Position numbers and translations under genes: made by a program
Shown: piece after piece, positions 8,054-16,606 of the stretch
How positions within the stretch are numbered: the first letter of the stretch is position 1
Layout of the letters: each line of letters begins with the position of its first letter
Notes under the pieces: generated by a model
What the model saw: only the letters and a program-made list of their open reading frames with translations
Database searches by the model: none
What the model was told of the DNA's origin: nothing
Assembly (NCBI RefSeq): GCF_026229185.1
Contig: NZ_JAGGJA010000013.1
Coordinates: 46,786 to 110,785, forward strand
Reading direction: 5' to 3'
DNA: 64,000 bases
From: Fodinibius salsisoli
Lineage (GTDB): Bacteria > Bacteroidota > Rhodothermia > Balneolales > Balneolaceae

Positions 8054-8697
8054 GTCGTTTTAAACATTTTTATGAATTCAGATTTACAATAGTTATGTGG
8101 CCACCGTTCCCATTTTTGTACTAAACCTGCTTTAACGGGATTATTCAAAATATAACGAATGGTATTTTCAAGCTCTTCATAATCTCTGATTACCCGGTCG
8201 TAGCTTTCCGGCTGCCAGAAGGTTCCCTTCCTGTTTAAAATTTTATTGCACTTTAACGCCGAATATGACTTTATACTCTGCATTATTTTTGTGATGGGGT
8301 AATCATTTCTTGATTCATCCGGTTCTTTCTGTATATCAAGATGTTTAAATGCAACGTGGACATGATTCGGCATAAGACAATATGCATAAAGATCATACGC
8401 TTGACTATCATAAAAATGCAGGCTGTCTCGAACAATAGCAGCTATATTTTTTCTCCTAAGCCAAGTTGGTCCTGTTACCCCCTCATCTAAAAACTCTTCG
8501 TACTTTTTAAATATCTTTCGCTGGATAAGAACTTCTAATCCTTCATTAATTTCATCATCAGCATTATTTAATTGTCTTCGGAGGTTTTTCAATCTATTGA
8601 TAGCACTCCCTGGCAATGATCCTTTTAATCTAATAGTTATAAAATGCTCTCCTCCTTCTGGCTGCCAGTGCGGTAGTTTTCGTTTATAAAAAGACAT
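8050..8697 (-). CDS. REP-associated tyrosine transposase (RAYT, Y1/HUH)
   Basis: About 215 residues starting at MSFYKRKLPHWQPEGG. The frame stays open 29 codons further upstream, but that stretch translates REP sequence and is not conserved. Landmarks are HFITIRLKGSLP, the HUH motif YCLMPNHVHVAFKH, a candidate catalytic Tyr in QSIKSYSALKCNK, and the RAYT C-terminal block FWQPESYDRVIRDYEELEN with NNPVKAGLV. RAYTs are single-copy domesticated IS200/IS605 relatives that nick REP hairpins. REPs lie directly on both sides, consistent with a RAYT-REP unit. A decayed sister copy lies immediately downstream. Confidence 0.9.
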   Translation of the reverse strand: MSFYKRKLPHWQPEGGEHFITIRLKGSLPGSAINRLKNLRRQLNNADDEINEGLEVLIQRKIFKKYEEFLDEGVTGPTWLRRKNIAAIVRDSLHFYDSQAYDLYAYCLMPNHVHVAFKHLDIQKEPDESRNDYPITKIMQSIKSYSALKCNKILNRKGTFWQPESYDRVIRDYEELENTIRYILNNPVKAGLVQKWERWPHNYCKSEFIKMFKTT

Positions 8698-8705
8698 AAA
8701 TGCAG

Positions 8706-8770
8706 GACGGACATCTTGCCCGTCGTTTTCTTTATTAAACTTAAGCTCAGTGCCGGGCAGGATGCCCGGC
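8706..8770. repeat. REP pair upstream of the RAYT gene
   Basis: Two 19-base hairpins, GACGGACATCTTGCCCGTC and GCCGGGCAGGATGCCCGGC, in opposite orientation and separated by 27 bases. The second is a perfect stem around GGA. They lie in the RAYT leader, between hutU and the transposase start. Confidence 0.75.
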
Positions 8771-8793
8771 TTACACGACACCATTTAACTCCA

Positions 8794-10464
8794 TTATTCT
8801 ACCATTGGCAGATCTACACCGCGCTCTTGGGCTGTTTTGATCGCTTCGTCATAGCCAGCATCCGCGTGACGCATTACACCGCTGCCGGGATCATTCGTCA
8901 ATACGCGCTCCAGTCGCTCATCGGCCATCTCCGTGCCATCCGCTACACAGACCATACCTGCATGAATGGAATAGCCGATCCCGACCCCTCCGCCGTGATG
9001 CAGGGAAACCCAGCTGGCCCCACTGGCCGTATTCAACATCGCGTTAAGCAATGGCCAGTCGGCAATGGCATCGGAGCCGTCTTTCATGCCTTCCGTCTCC
9101 CGGTTGGGCGAAGCCACCGAGCCCGTATCCATGTGATCGCGACCGATAACCAGCGGAGCATCTACTTTTCCCTCTTTGACCAGCCAGTTGAATTTAGCAC
9201 CCATCTCGGCGCGCTCCCCGTACTCCAGCCAGCAGATACGCGACGGCAGACCCTGGAACTGCACTTGTTCTTGCGCTTTGTGGATCCACCGGTGCAGCGA
9301 TTCTTTCTCGGGAAAGGCCTCCAGTACAGCCTGGTCGGTGGTATAGATGTCCTCTGGATTGCCGGAGAGGGCGGCCCATCGAAACGGACCCGATCCGCGG
9401 CAAAAGAGTGGACGAATAAAGGCGGGCACAAATCCGGGAAAATTAAACGCCTCTTCCATCCCCCGATGATCGGCTACTTGTCCCCGCAGGTTATTGCCAT
9501 AATCGAAGGTGACAGCGCCTTCCTCCTGCATCTTCAGCATAGTTTCTACGTGGATGACCATTGAATCGAGCACATCAGACTGATATCCTTCAGGTTCCGA
9601 TTCTCTTTTCTGCTTAGCTTCATCCAGCGTGTAACCCGCCGGAATATATCCCAACTGCAGATCGTGGGCAGAGGTCTGATCCGTCAACACATCCGGGATC
9701 ACGCCCCTGTCGAGCATCTTTGGCAGCAGCTCAGCTACATTCCCCAGCAAGCCAATCGATAACGGCTTACCTTTCTCTTTAGCATCCAGTGCTTTGTCGA
9801 GGGCTTCATCCAGGTTCGTACATTTAATATCACAATAGCCCGTTTCCACGCGCCGGTCGATGCGGCTTTCGTCCACTTCGATGCCGATAAACGCCGCCCC
9901 GTTCATAGTGGCAGCCAACGGTTGCGCCCCCCCCATCCCTCCAAGTCCGGCCGTTACGACCAGCTGACCTTTCAGCGTGCCCTCAAATTTCTGCCGGGCA
10001 CATTCGGCAAAAGTCTCATAGGTGCCCTGCAGAATGCCCTGCGTGCCGATGTAGATCCACGAACCAGCGGTCATCTGTCCGTACATGGTGAGCCCCATTT
10101 TATCGAGGCGACGAAATTCTTCCCAATTGGCCCACTTCGGCACCAGGTGCGCATTGGCAATAAGTACACGCGGGGCTTCTTCATGGGTCCGAAATACCCC
10201 TACCGGCTTACCGCTCTGCACCAGCAGGGTTTCGTCATTTTCCAGGCGTTGCAGCGTCTCCACAATTTTGTGATAGCTCTCCCAATTGCGCGCAGCCTTA
10301 CCTCCACCGCCATACACAATGAGCTCGTCGGGCTTTTCAGCCACATCGGGATCGAGGTTATTCATCAGCATGCGCAGGGCGGCCTCCTGATGCCAGCCCC
10401 TGCAGCTTATTTGCGTTCCGGTTGGTGCCTTAATGTTCTTAACGACGCCCTTTGCTGTACTCAT
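8794..10464 (-). CDS. hutU: Urocanate hydratase
   Basis: A 556-residue cytoplasmic enzyme that adds water to urocanate to give 4-imidazolone-5-propionate, using tightly bound NAD+ as an electrophile. The N-terminal domain contains [19 protein letters not shown] and [16 protein letters not shown]. The NAD-binding part has [16 protein letters not shown]. The C-terminal signatures are [18 protein letters not shown] and [19 protein letters not shown] with the active-site region. Length matches the family (about 550). It is the second step of the pathway begun by hutH on the same strand near the window start. The insertion of the RAYT-REP unit directly downstream fits the gap between the two hut genes. 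Confidence 0.97.
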   Translation of the reverse strand: MSTAKGVVKNIKAPTGTQISCRGWHQEAALRMLMNNLDPDVAEKPDELIVYGGGGKAARNWESYHKIVETLQRLENDETLLVQSGKPVGVFRTHEEAPRVLIANAHLVPKWANWEEFRRLDKMGLTMYGQMTAGSWIYIGTQGILQGTYETFAECARQKFEGTLKGQLVVTAGLGGMGGAQPLAATMNGAAFIGIEVDESRIDRRVETGYCDIKCTNLDEALDKALDAKEKGKPLSIGLLGNVAELLPKMLDRGVIPDVLTDQTSAHDLQLGYIPAGYTLDEAKQKRESEPEGYQSDVLDSMVIHVETMLKMQEEGAVTFDYGNNLRGQVADHRGMEEAFNFPGFVPAFIRPLFCRGSGPFRWAALSGNPEDIYTTDQAVLEAFPEKESLHRWIHKAQEQVQFQGLPSRICWLEYGERAEMGAKFNWLVKEGKVDAPLVIGRDHMDTGSVASPNRETEGMKDGSDAIADWPLLNAMLNTASGASWVSLHHGGGVGIGYSIHAGMVCVADGTEMADERLERVLTNDPGSGVMRHADAGYDEAIKTAQERGVDLPMVE

Positions 10465-10541
10465 AATCCATAGCCTTTATTTCTGGTTCTTAAATAAGGT
10501 AAAAAATTAAATCTTTATTGCGTATTAACTTTGTCAAGCCA

Positions 10542-10562
10542 TCTGACCGCAAAATCAGCGGT
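10542..10562 (+). repeat. Second copy of the 21-bp hairpin-core repeat
   Basis: TCTGACCGCAAAATCAGCGG plus T, one base different from 6800-6820. It can form a small ACCGC/GCGGT hairpin. It lies in the 225-base gap between the divergent hutU and peptide-transporter genes, so it might be a regulatory site, but two copies are too few to say. Confidence 0.5.
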
Positions 10563-10689
10563 TGAACAGGTACCCCATACGCTCTACACAGTACGGAAAG
10601 TTGCTTCCCTACAGGCGTTTCATTATCATAGACAGGCATAATTAGCTATATTTTGCCGAATCACACCTCTAACTAATCGAAGAATATAT

Positions 10690-12384
10690 ATGGCAAAGGG
10701 ACAGTCTGGTGTAATGGATGATTCTCAAAAACGCGACTTTTTTGGACATCCCCGGGGATTATCTACCTTATTTTTTACGGAATTCTGGGAACGTTTCAGC
10801 TATTACGGCATGCGTGCCTTGCTGGTGCTTTTTATGACAGCTGAAGCCACTGGAGGTAACCCAGGCTTAGGTCTCGATGTGGGTAAAGCCACCGCCATCT
10901 ATGGACTTTATACCTTTTTCGTTTATGTACTCTCCCTCCCGGGTGGTTGGGTTGCCGATAATCTTTGGGGACAGCGAAAGGCTGTTTTTGTCGGGGGATG
11001 CATTATTGCCGCCGGTCACTTTAGCATGGCCATTCCCACTACGCCTTTCTTCTTTTTAGGCTTGGTTTTGATCGTCATCGGTACCGGTCTGCTGAAACCC
11101 AACGTAAGTTCTATGGTTGGTGATTTATACCCTGAAGGGGGTGCCAGTCGTGACGCGGGCTTCTCAATTTTCTACATGGGTATTAATTTTGGTGCTATCC
11201 TTGGCCCCTTGCTTTGTGGCCTGCTGGGCGAAGGGTATAACTGGCACTGGGGATTCTCGCTGGCCGGTATTGGAATGGTTGCCGGACTCTTTACTTATAA
11301 AGCCGGAGGAAGGTTTTTAGGATCAGCAGGACAACTGACGACAGGCGAGAGCGACGAGGTCATTAATAAGCGAAGCAGACGGTTTTACGGCATTACCTCC
11401 GTTATTGTTGCTGTCATCGTACTCTTTGGTTTCCTGATGAGCTCGGGAGCTATTGAAATCGGCCTGGAGACCCTCGCCACCTATCTGGGATACGCAACGG
11501 TCATTATTACCGTAGTTTTCTTTGGTTATATCATCTTCTTTGGAGGACATACGACAGACGAAAAGAAAAAACTGGGCGTTATTTTCTGGCTGTTTATTTT
11601 GGCCGCGCTCTTCTGGAGTGGGTTCGAGCAGGCGGGCTCATCACTCAACATATTTACCAAAGAGCTTATCGACCGCTCCTTTGGTCCCAGCGGATGGCTT
11701 GCTAATTGGGGAGCATACGGTATTACTTTTTTAGTGGCCCTCCCTGTCTTCTATGTAATCAACCGTGTATTTAAACGCAAAGAATTATGGAATATGGCCA
11801 AGTGGATTGTTGGGCTGGCTGCCGTGGGGGTACTGGTCCTTATCTATTGGATTCTCCAAAATGTTGGCATTGGATGGCAAACGCCAGCGAGTACACTTCA
11901 GCTCATCAATCCAACCTTTATTGTGATATTAGCTCCTGTTTTCGGCTGGATGTGGACCTGGCTGGCCTCAAAGAATGCCAATCCTTCCATCCCGGTTAAA
12001 TTCGGATTGGGTCTGCTGGGACTGGCTGCCGGCTTCTTTGTCCTTTCCTGGGGAGCGGCCAATGCATCGGCCAGCAATCCTGTTTCAGTCTCCTGGCTTA
12101 TTGTTACCTACTTTCTACATACCTGTGGTGAGCTGGCACTGTCTCCGGTGGGACTTTCATCCATGACCAAGCTGGCGCCCGAAAACAGAGTAAGCCAGAT
12201 GATGGGAATCTGGTTTGTGGCTGCAGCACTGGGCAACCTCTTTGCCGGATTGGTGGCCGGACAGCTGGAAACCCTGGCCCCCAGCAGCCTTTTCTGGAGT
12301 GTAGCCATGATGGTAGGTGCCGCGGGTATTGTAGGCCTGCTTGCCAGTCCGTTCGTCCGCCGACTCATGGGCGATATAGAGTAA
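10690..12384 (+). CDS. POT/PTR2 family peptide:H+ symporter
   Basis: A 564-residue inner-membrane protein with about 14 membrane segments. The POT fingerprint FFTEFWERFSYYGMRALLVLF (only the ExxER-like EFWERFSYYG core is diagnostic) lies in helix 1. GGWVADNLWGQRKAVFVGG is the conserved loop 2-3 and FSIFYMGINFGAILGPLLCG is the PTR2 signature. It takes up di- and tripeptides with protons. The C-terminal half has the usual FVAAALGNLFAGLVAGQLE. It has its own strong terminator. With hutH/hutU nearby this suggests an amino-acid and peptide-consuming metabolism. Confidence 0.95.
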   Translation: MAKGQSGVMDDSQKRDFFGHPRGLSTLFFTEFWERFSYYGMRALLVLFMTAEATGGNPGLGLDVGKATAIYGLYTFFVYVLSLPGGWVADNLWGQRKAVFVGGCIIAAGHFSMAIPTTPFFFLGLVLIVIGTGLLKPNVSSMVGDLYPEGGASRDAGFSIFYMGINFGAILGPLLCGLLGEGYNWHWGFSLAGIGMVAGLFTYKAGGRFLGSAGQLTTGESDEVINKRSRRFYGITSVIVAVIVLFGFLMSSGAIEIGLETLATYLGYATVIITVVFFGYIIFFGGHTTDEKKKLGVIFWLFILAALFWSGFEQAGSSLNIFTKELIDRSFGPSGWLANWGAYGITFLVALPVFYVINRVFKRKELWNMAKWIVGLAAVGVLVLIYWILQNVGIGWQTPASTLQLINPTFIVILAPVFGWMWTWLASKNANPSIPVKFGLGLLGLAAGFFVLSWGAANASASNPVSVSWLIVTYFLHTCGELALSPVGLSSMTKLAPENRVSQMMGIWFVAAALGNLFAGLVAGQLETLAPSSLFWSVAMMVGAAGIVGLLASPFVRRLMGDIE

Positions 12385-12419
12385 AGTTTAGTTTTGAGCT
12401 ATATGTAAATGGTTATTGC

Positions 12420-12473
12420 GGTGTGTTGCCTTTCCCCACAGGGGCAGAGGTAGCACACCTTTTATTCTTTTTG
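12420..12473 (+). terminator. Rho-independent terminator of the peptide transporter gene
   Basis: A 12-bp outer stem (GGTGTGTTGCCT with AGGTAGCACACC, two G-U pairs) encloses an inner CCCC/GGGG hairpin and is followed by TTTTATTCTTTTT. It lies 35 bases after the stop codon. The rest of the gap to the next gene shows nothing else. Confidence 0.8.
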
Positions 12474-12668
12474 CCTCCCTCCACCATGCCTCAAGGTGTT
12501 ATCCCCACCTCAGTGATCTTTATTAATCAAAATAGTTATGCTAAGTTGTGTTTTGGCATGGGTGTTCCTGTATTTATCCATTTCAATAATAATGGACACT
12601 ATTAATCACGGGATTATAGCAACGGGAACCCTTTACATTTACTTTATAATAATTCAACAGAGAGCATC

Positions 12669-13970
12669 ATGAATACTCTACATTACGCTTTTTTCTTTGT
12701 ATTAGCGCTTATTATAGTTTCTTGCAGCGATAATGGAACAAGTCCTGACCCCGGCAATGGTAACGGTATATTTCATCTCCATGAAAATGAGGTTACCATC
12801 CTGTGTCCTGATGCCGAACCCGGCCAGAAAGGAACAGTTAATGGAACTGAATATGAAGCGGTTGACAGCACCCTTCTGGAGCAAAAAATAGAAAATGGAG
12901 AGGATCTGTCTACCGTATGCACTTCACTCGTAACGAATATGCCAAGCTTAAGTACAGTAAATGGATCTTATAATCCAGATATAGAATCTTTTAACCAAGA
13001 TATAAGCAGTTGGGATGTGAGCAAAATGACTGATATGAACAGCATGTTTAATGGGGCAAAAAAATTTAACGCTGATATCAGCAGCTGGGATGTAAGTAAT
13101 GTAACTAATATGAGTGGTATGTTTGCTGGGGCCTTAAGTTTTAATCAGGATATTAGTGGTTGGGATGTAAGCAACGTAACGGATATGAGTAGCATGTTTG
13201 ATGTGGCCTCAAGTTTTAATCAAGATATTAGCGGCTGGAATGTAAACAATGTAACAAATATGAGCTCAATGTTTGCTTACACAGACCATTTTAACGCGGA
13301 CCTAAGTAACTGGGACGTAAGTAACGTAACGAATATGGGCAGTATGTTTTCTGCGGCTACAAGCTTTAATGCTGATATAGGTAGTTGGGACGTAAGCAAA
13401 GTAACAAATATGAGCTATATGTTTTCTGCGGCTACAAACTTTAATAGCGATTTAAGCAGTTGGGACGTAAGCAAGGTCACGCATATGGGTTGGATGTTTG
13501 AGGGAGCCTCAAGTTTTAACCAGGATCTTAGCGACTGGGATGTCAGCAAGGTCACCGCAATGCTCCATATGTTTAGGGGGGCTTCAAGCTTTAATGGCGA
13601 TATCAACAGCTGGGACGTAAGCAATGTTACGGATATGAGCAGCATGTTTGCTGGGGCCTCAAGCTTTAACCAGGATATTAGTGGCTGGGATGTAAGCAAG
13701 GTTACTGGCAGCTATGATCATACTGCTGAGATCTATGGGTCTGGTATGAGCGGTATGTTTAGGGGAGCCTCAAGCTTTAATCAAGATATTAGTGGCTGGA
13801 ATGTCAGTAATGTAATTGATATGAGATGGATGTTTAAGGGGGCCACAAGCTTTGACCAGGATCTAAGCGGCTGGTGCGTCAGTAATATCAGTGAAGAACC
13901 AGAGGATTTTTCAAACGAAAGTGCTCTTTCTGATGAGTACCACCCGGTTTGGGGCAGCTGCCCCGAATAG
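12669..13970 (+). CDS. BspA/DUF285 repeat surface lipoprotein
   Basis: A 433-residue protein. The signal peptide ends in a lipobox (LIIVSCSD), so it should be a lipoprotein. From about residue 103 it has twelve 25-residue DUF285 repeats of the form DISxWDVSxVTxMxxMFxGAxSFNQ. The tenth carries a 12-residue insertion (GSYDHTAEIYGS) and the last is degenerate with a Cys (WCVSN). DUF285 repeats form a solenoid often found on surface and adhesion proteins, but ligand and partner are unknown. Repeats differ in third-codon positions, so the array is not recently amplified. It is monocistronic. Confidence 0.9.
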   Translation: MNTLHYAFFFVLALIIVSCSDNGTSPDPGNGNGIFHLHENEVTILCPDAEPGQKGTVNGTEYEAVDSTLLEQKIENGEDLSTVCTSLVTNMPSLSTVNGSYNPDIESFNQDISSWDVSKMTDMNSMFNGAKKFNADISSWDVSNVTNMSGMFAGALSFNQDISGWDVSNVTDMSSMFDVASSFNQDISGWNVNNVTNMSSMFAYTDHFNADLSNWDVSNVTNMGSMFSAATSFNADIGSWDVSKVTNMSYMFSAATNFNSDLSSWDVSKVTHMGWMFEGASSFNQDLSDWDVSKVTAMLHMFRGASSFNGDINSWDVSNVTDMSSMFAGASSFNQDISGWDVSKVTGSYDHTAEIYGSGMSGMFRGASSFNQDISGWNVSNVIDMRWMFKGATSFDQDLSGWCVSNISEEPEDFSNESALSDEYHPVWGSCPE

Positions 13971-14574
13971 CCTGCGGGGTGACCTTCTCCACTCTTTCAC
14001 AAGCTGGAACCAAAAAAGCTCACTGGCTGAGAATCATGAACCCGCTCCGGTCTCGGATGGTATCATCCTTCCACCTACGCCCATGATTCGTTAGGCCGGA
14101 GGATAACATTTCTTTCAGTATCCAAGAGACGTAACCGCCGGCATAACGAAAATTTCGCTGGAACAAAGGAGTGGAGGGCAGGCGTATAAAAACTATTGCT
14201 GTTTGGATCCACCCCAAGTGGATGAGTTCAATGGTTTTAGCCGTATCGGAACGACACATCCCACAGAAGCGATATTCAGACAACCTTTCTGATCCTCGTT
14301 GCTCCCTGCCCCCCCCAACACCTTCACAATCCTGACGCCGGAGGCGAACATTCCTTTCGACATTCAAGAGACTTACCTGCCTGCACTACCCCAAGTCAGG
14401 GCCATGTATAGACCAAGTCGGCTTCGCGACGGGACCCTGTCGTAGGCTACGACAGGGATATGTCGGGGTCGCGACATGATTACGTCGTAATCTACGACAG
14501 GATATTGCCCTACCCTACGACGGCATACGGTCGTGGTTTTAACAGGGCCTATACCAGCCCCTGGCCTTATGAAC
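13971..14574. repeat. Repeat-rich non-coding region between convergent genes
   Basis: No supportable gene. A 49-base degenerate direct repeat starts GCCGGAGG at 14095-14143 and 14337-14385. A perfect hairpin with 11-bp arms (CCCTGTCGTAG) lies at 14435-14457. A shorter palindrome GATTACGTCGTAATC is at 14478-14492. A 20-bp block at 14316-14335 recurs inverted at 18462-18481. No T tract follows the hairpins, so they are not obvious terminators. Confidence 0.6.
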
Positions 14575-15276
14575 CTACTGTACCGTCAACAGGGGCGTAA
14601 ACATACTCGATCGCAGTTGATTGCCGTTCCGGGGTGTATTCCGGACTTCCAGCCGATAGCTGCCGGGCGCCAGCTCTTCGGGGAGGCGCAGCGTCAGCGT
14701 CTTGGGCTCGTTGGTGTGGATTTGGGCAACCTCCATCTCATCATCGCCGGACTCATGGACAAAGAACACCCCTTCGTCTTCGATATTATTATAGATCTTC
14801 AGGTTATTGCCGGTAACCTCCAGCACATCGCCGGGGGTCAGGGGGTCGTCGCTGGTGTCGCTGGCCCAGTCGTTGACCTCATCAATTTCCGGCCCCACCC
14901 CTCCCGCGGCCTGCTTCAGCAGGGAAATATCCACAGCAACTTCGGTGACGGTGCCTTTAGGTACCACGCTGATCAGCACCTCGTGGCGGTCCGGATCAAA
15001 CTGGTCATCATCGCCCCGGAACCGCCCGCTGATACCGAAACGCGTGCGGATGTACTCATCGGCATATGCTTCGCCTTCCCGCAGGTAGTGAATAATACGC
15101 TGCCAGTAATTGTCGATAACGGCGTTGGTTTCGGTGGGTTTCAGGATGGAGCCCGGAGCGGTGATATCCTCAATCAGGTCCTCGCGGGTATTCATGGTCA
15201 CATCCAGCGGGCGGGCCAGCCGGCTGTCTGGGTCGTCGGGGGTAAAAGGGTTCTCATATAGACAATAGTGTAGCAT
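14575..15276 (-). CDS. HU-like DNA-binding and DUF4469 domain protein
   Basis: About 233 residues. I start at MLHYCLYENPFTPDD because the 29 upstream in-frame codons are unlike the family. The N-terminal half (to about residue 125) matches the IHF/HU-like domain of Bacteroidota Bvu_2165-type proteins: RPLDVTMNTREDLIEDITAPG, an IDNYWQRIIHYL helix and an EVLISVVPKGTV strand. The C-terminal half (from DPLTPGDVLEVTGNNL) fits DUF4469, a small beta-sandwich, ending in YRLEVRNTPRNG. Such proteins are common in Bacteroidota. Nucleoid or surface roles are not established. REPs lie upstream. Confidence 0.75.
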   Translation of the reverse strand: MLHYCLYENPFTPDDPDSRLARPLDVTMNTREDLIEDITAPGSILKPTETNAVIDNYWQRIIHYLREGEAYADEYIRTRFGISGRFRGDDDQFDPDRHEVLISVVPKGTVTEVAVDISLLKQAAGGVGPEIDEVNDWASDTSDDPLTPGDVLEVTGNNLKIYNNIEDEGVFFVHESGDDEMEVAQIHTNEPKTLTLRLPEELAPGSYRLEVRNTPRNGNQLRSSMFTPLLTVQ

Positions 15277-15458
15277 AATCGGTAATATTAACTTAAGGTT
15301 CTTGCTCTTTTGATGGTACTGATCCCTCAGGCCGGCAAGGCGTATCGCTCTTGATGCGTTCAACCCGAGTTCAGCATACCGATAATTAAACCAACGTCAG
15401 CTTGATTGAAAATATAGGAACATTTAGCCAATTAACGTGAGTTCGATATAACATGTAG

Positions 15459-15524
15459 CCCGGACATCTTGTCCGGGTAGTACCGCCATAATTTCCGTGG
15501 ATCGTATCGGCCAAGATGGCCGAT
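15459..15524. repeat. REP pair with perfect but different stems
   Basis: CCCGGACATCTTGTCCGGG (15459-15477) and ATCGGCCAAGATGGCCGAT (15506-15524). Both are perfect 8-bp stems around a three-base loop (TCT and AGA, complements of one another), inverted relative to each other, 28 bases apart. The arms differ but keep pairing, unlike random drift. They belong to the family flanking the RAYT 7 kb away. Confidence 0.8.
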
Positions 15525-15601
15525 CTACATATTGTTTCCAGCAAAACCACCTTATTTTGACTTATAAGAAGATTTCATATCTCGTCTCGAACGCACGTTA
15601 G

Positions 15602-15620
15602 GTCGGGCAAGATGCTCGTC
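15602..15620. repeat. Single degenerate REP
   Basis: GTCGGGCAAGATGCTCGTC has the family core CA-AGA-TG with imperfect arms. It lies just beyond the purU stop codon. Confidence 0.55.
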
Positions 15621-15632
15621 GTCCTACATGTT

Positions 15633-16469
15633 TCATTCAAACACAATCGTCCGGTTGTCATGGATAAAAATGCGCTCTTCGAGCACCAGTTTAACCGCCT
15701 TCGCCAAGATCGTTTTCTCCACATCGCGGCCGGCATTTGCCATCTCTTCGGCCGTGTAGGAATGATTGACGGGCAACACATCCTGTGCTATAATAGGTCC
15801 TTCATCTAAGTCATCGGTGACAAAATGAGCCGTGGCACCAATAATTTTCACCCCGCGTTCAAAGGCTTGCTTATAGGGATTGGCGCCCACAAAAGCGGGC
15901 AGGAATGAATGGTGAATATTAATGATACGATCCTGGTAACGGGTCACGAACTCAGGCGTAAAGATCCGCATATACTTGGCCAGCACAATATAATCCGACT
16001 GGTACTGATCAATAACCTTTTGGATCTGCTCTTCGTGCTCTCTCCTTTCCAGGCCTTCATGATCCACATAGTGGAACGGAATATCAAAGGCCTCCGTCAA
16101 CGACCGCAGTTCCTCATGATTACTGATGACGGCGTCAATATCTGCGGGAATTTCGCCATAGTTGTATCGCAGCAGCAGGTCGCCCAGGCAATGGGCCTCT
16201 TTGGTTGCCATAATAATCATCGACCGATCACCAATTTTAGCACGCCGGATATTCGCTTTCGCGGGCAAGGCCTGCTCCAGATCTTCCAGCATGCCATTAG
16301 GCGTTTCGGCCCCCTCAAAAGCCGTTCGCATTACGAAATGCTCTGTGGTGGCATCCACAAACTCTTGGTTACTCACAATATTTAAGCCGTGTTTATACAG
16401 CACTTCTGTAATTCTGTATACCAGTCCCTTTTCATCGGGACAATCGATATGTAAAACCTGCCTCACCAT
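15633..16469 (-). CDS. purU: Formyltetrahydrofolate deformylase
   Basis: A 278-residue enzyme that hydrolyses 10-formyl-tetrahydrofolate to formate and tetrahydrofolate, balancing one-carbon pools. An N-terminal ACT domain (LHIDCPDEKGLVYRITEVLY) is followed by the formyltransferase-like catalytic domain. The catalytic triad is visible as Asn-His in IINIHHSFLPAFVGANPY and Asp in GATAHFVTDDLDEGPIIAQD. Full family length. It is divergent from mnmE across 137 bases to the chosen mnmE start. Confidence 0.96.
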   Translation of the reverse strand: MVRQVLHIDCPDEKGLVYRITEVLYKHGLNIVSNQEFVDATTEHFVMRTAFEGAETPNGMLEDLEQALPAKANIRRAKIGDRSMIIMATKEAHCLGDLLLRYNYGEIPADIDAVISNHEELRSLTEAFDIPFHYVDHEGLERREHEEQIQKVIDQYQSDYIVLAKYMRIFTPEFVTRYQDRIINIHHSFLPAFVGANPYKQAFERGVKIIGATAHFVTDDLDEGPIIAQDVLPVNHSYTAEEMANAGRDVEKTILAKAVKLVLEERIFIHDNRTIVFE

Positions 16470-16606
16470 ATTCCCTGTATTTATATCTACTTTTTATAAA
16501 ATTCATTGATATCAGCAACAACACTAAACATAAAAAGGAAAGCAGTCAACTCTTGATTACCATTTGCATGCTGATTAAGGATATCAGACTCCTTATATTG
16601 AATGCT

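Noticed and set aside
8698..8784. 29 extra N-terminal codons for the RAYT
   Set aside because: They translate a REP hairpin and are not seen in the family. MSFYKRKLP fits the usual start.
12985..13900. Regular 75-base repeats that could suggest a CRISPR array
   Set aside because: The repeats are coding, in frame, with no spacers of unrelated sequence, and they encode DUF285 units.
14533..15261. A 242-codon open frame on the plus strand opposite the HU/DUF4469 gene
   Set aside because: It is a shadow of the minus-strand gene, whose protein has recognisable domains and a sensible start.
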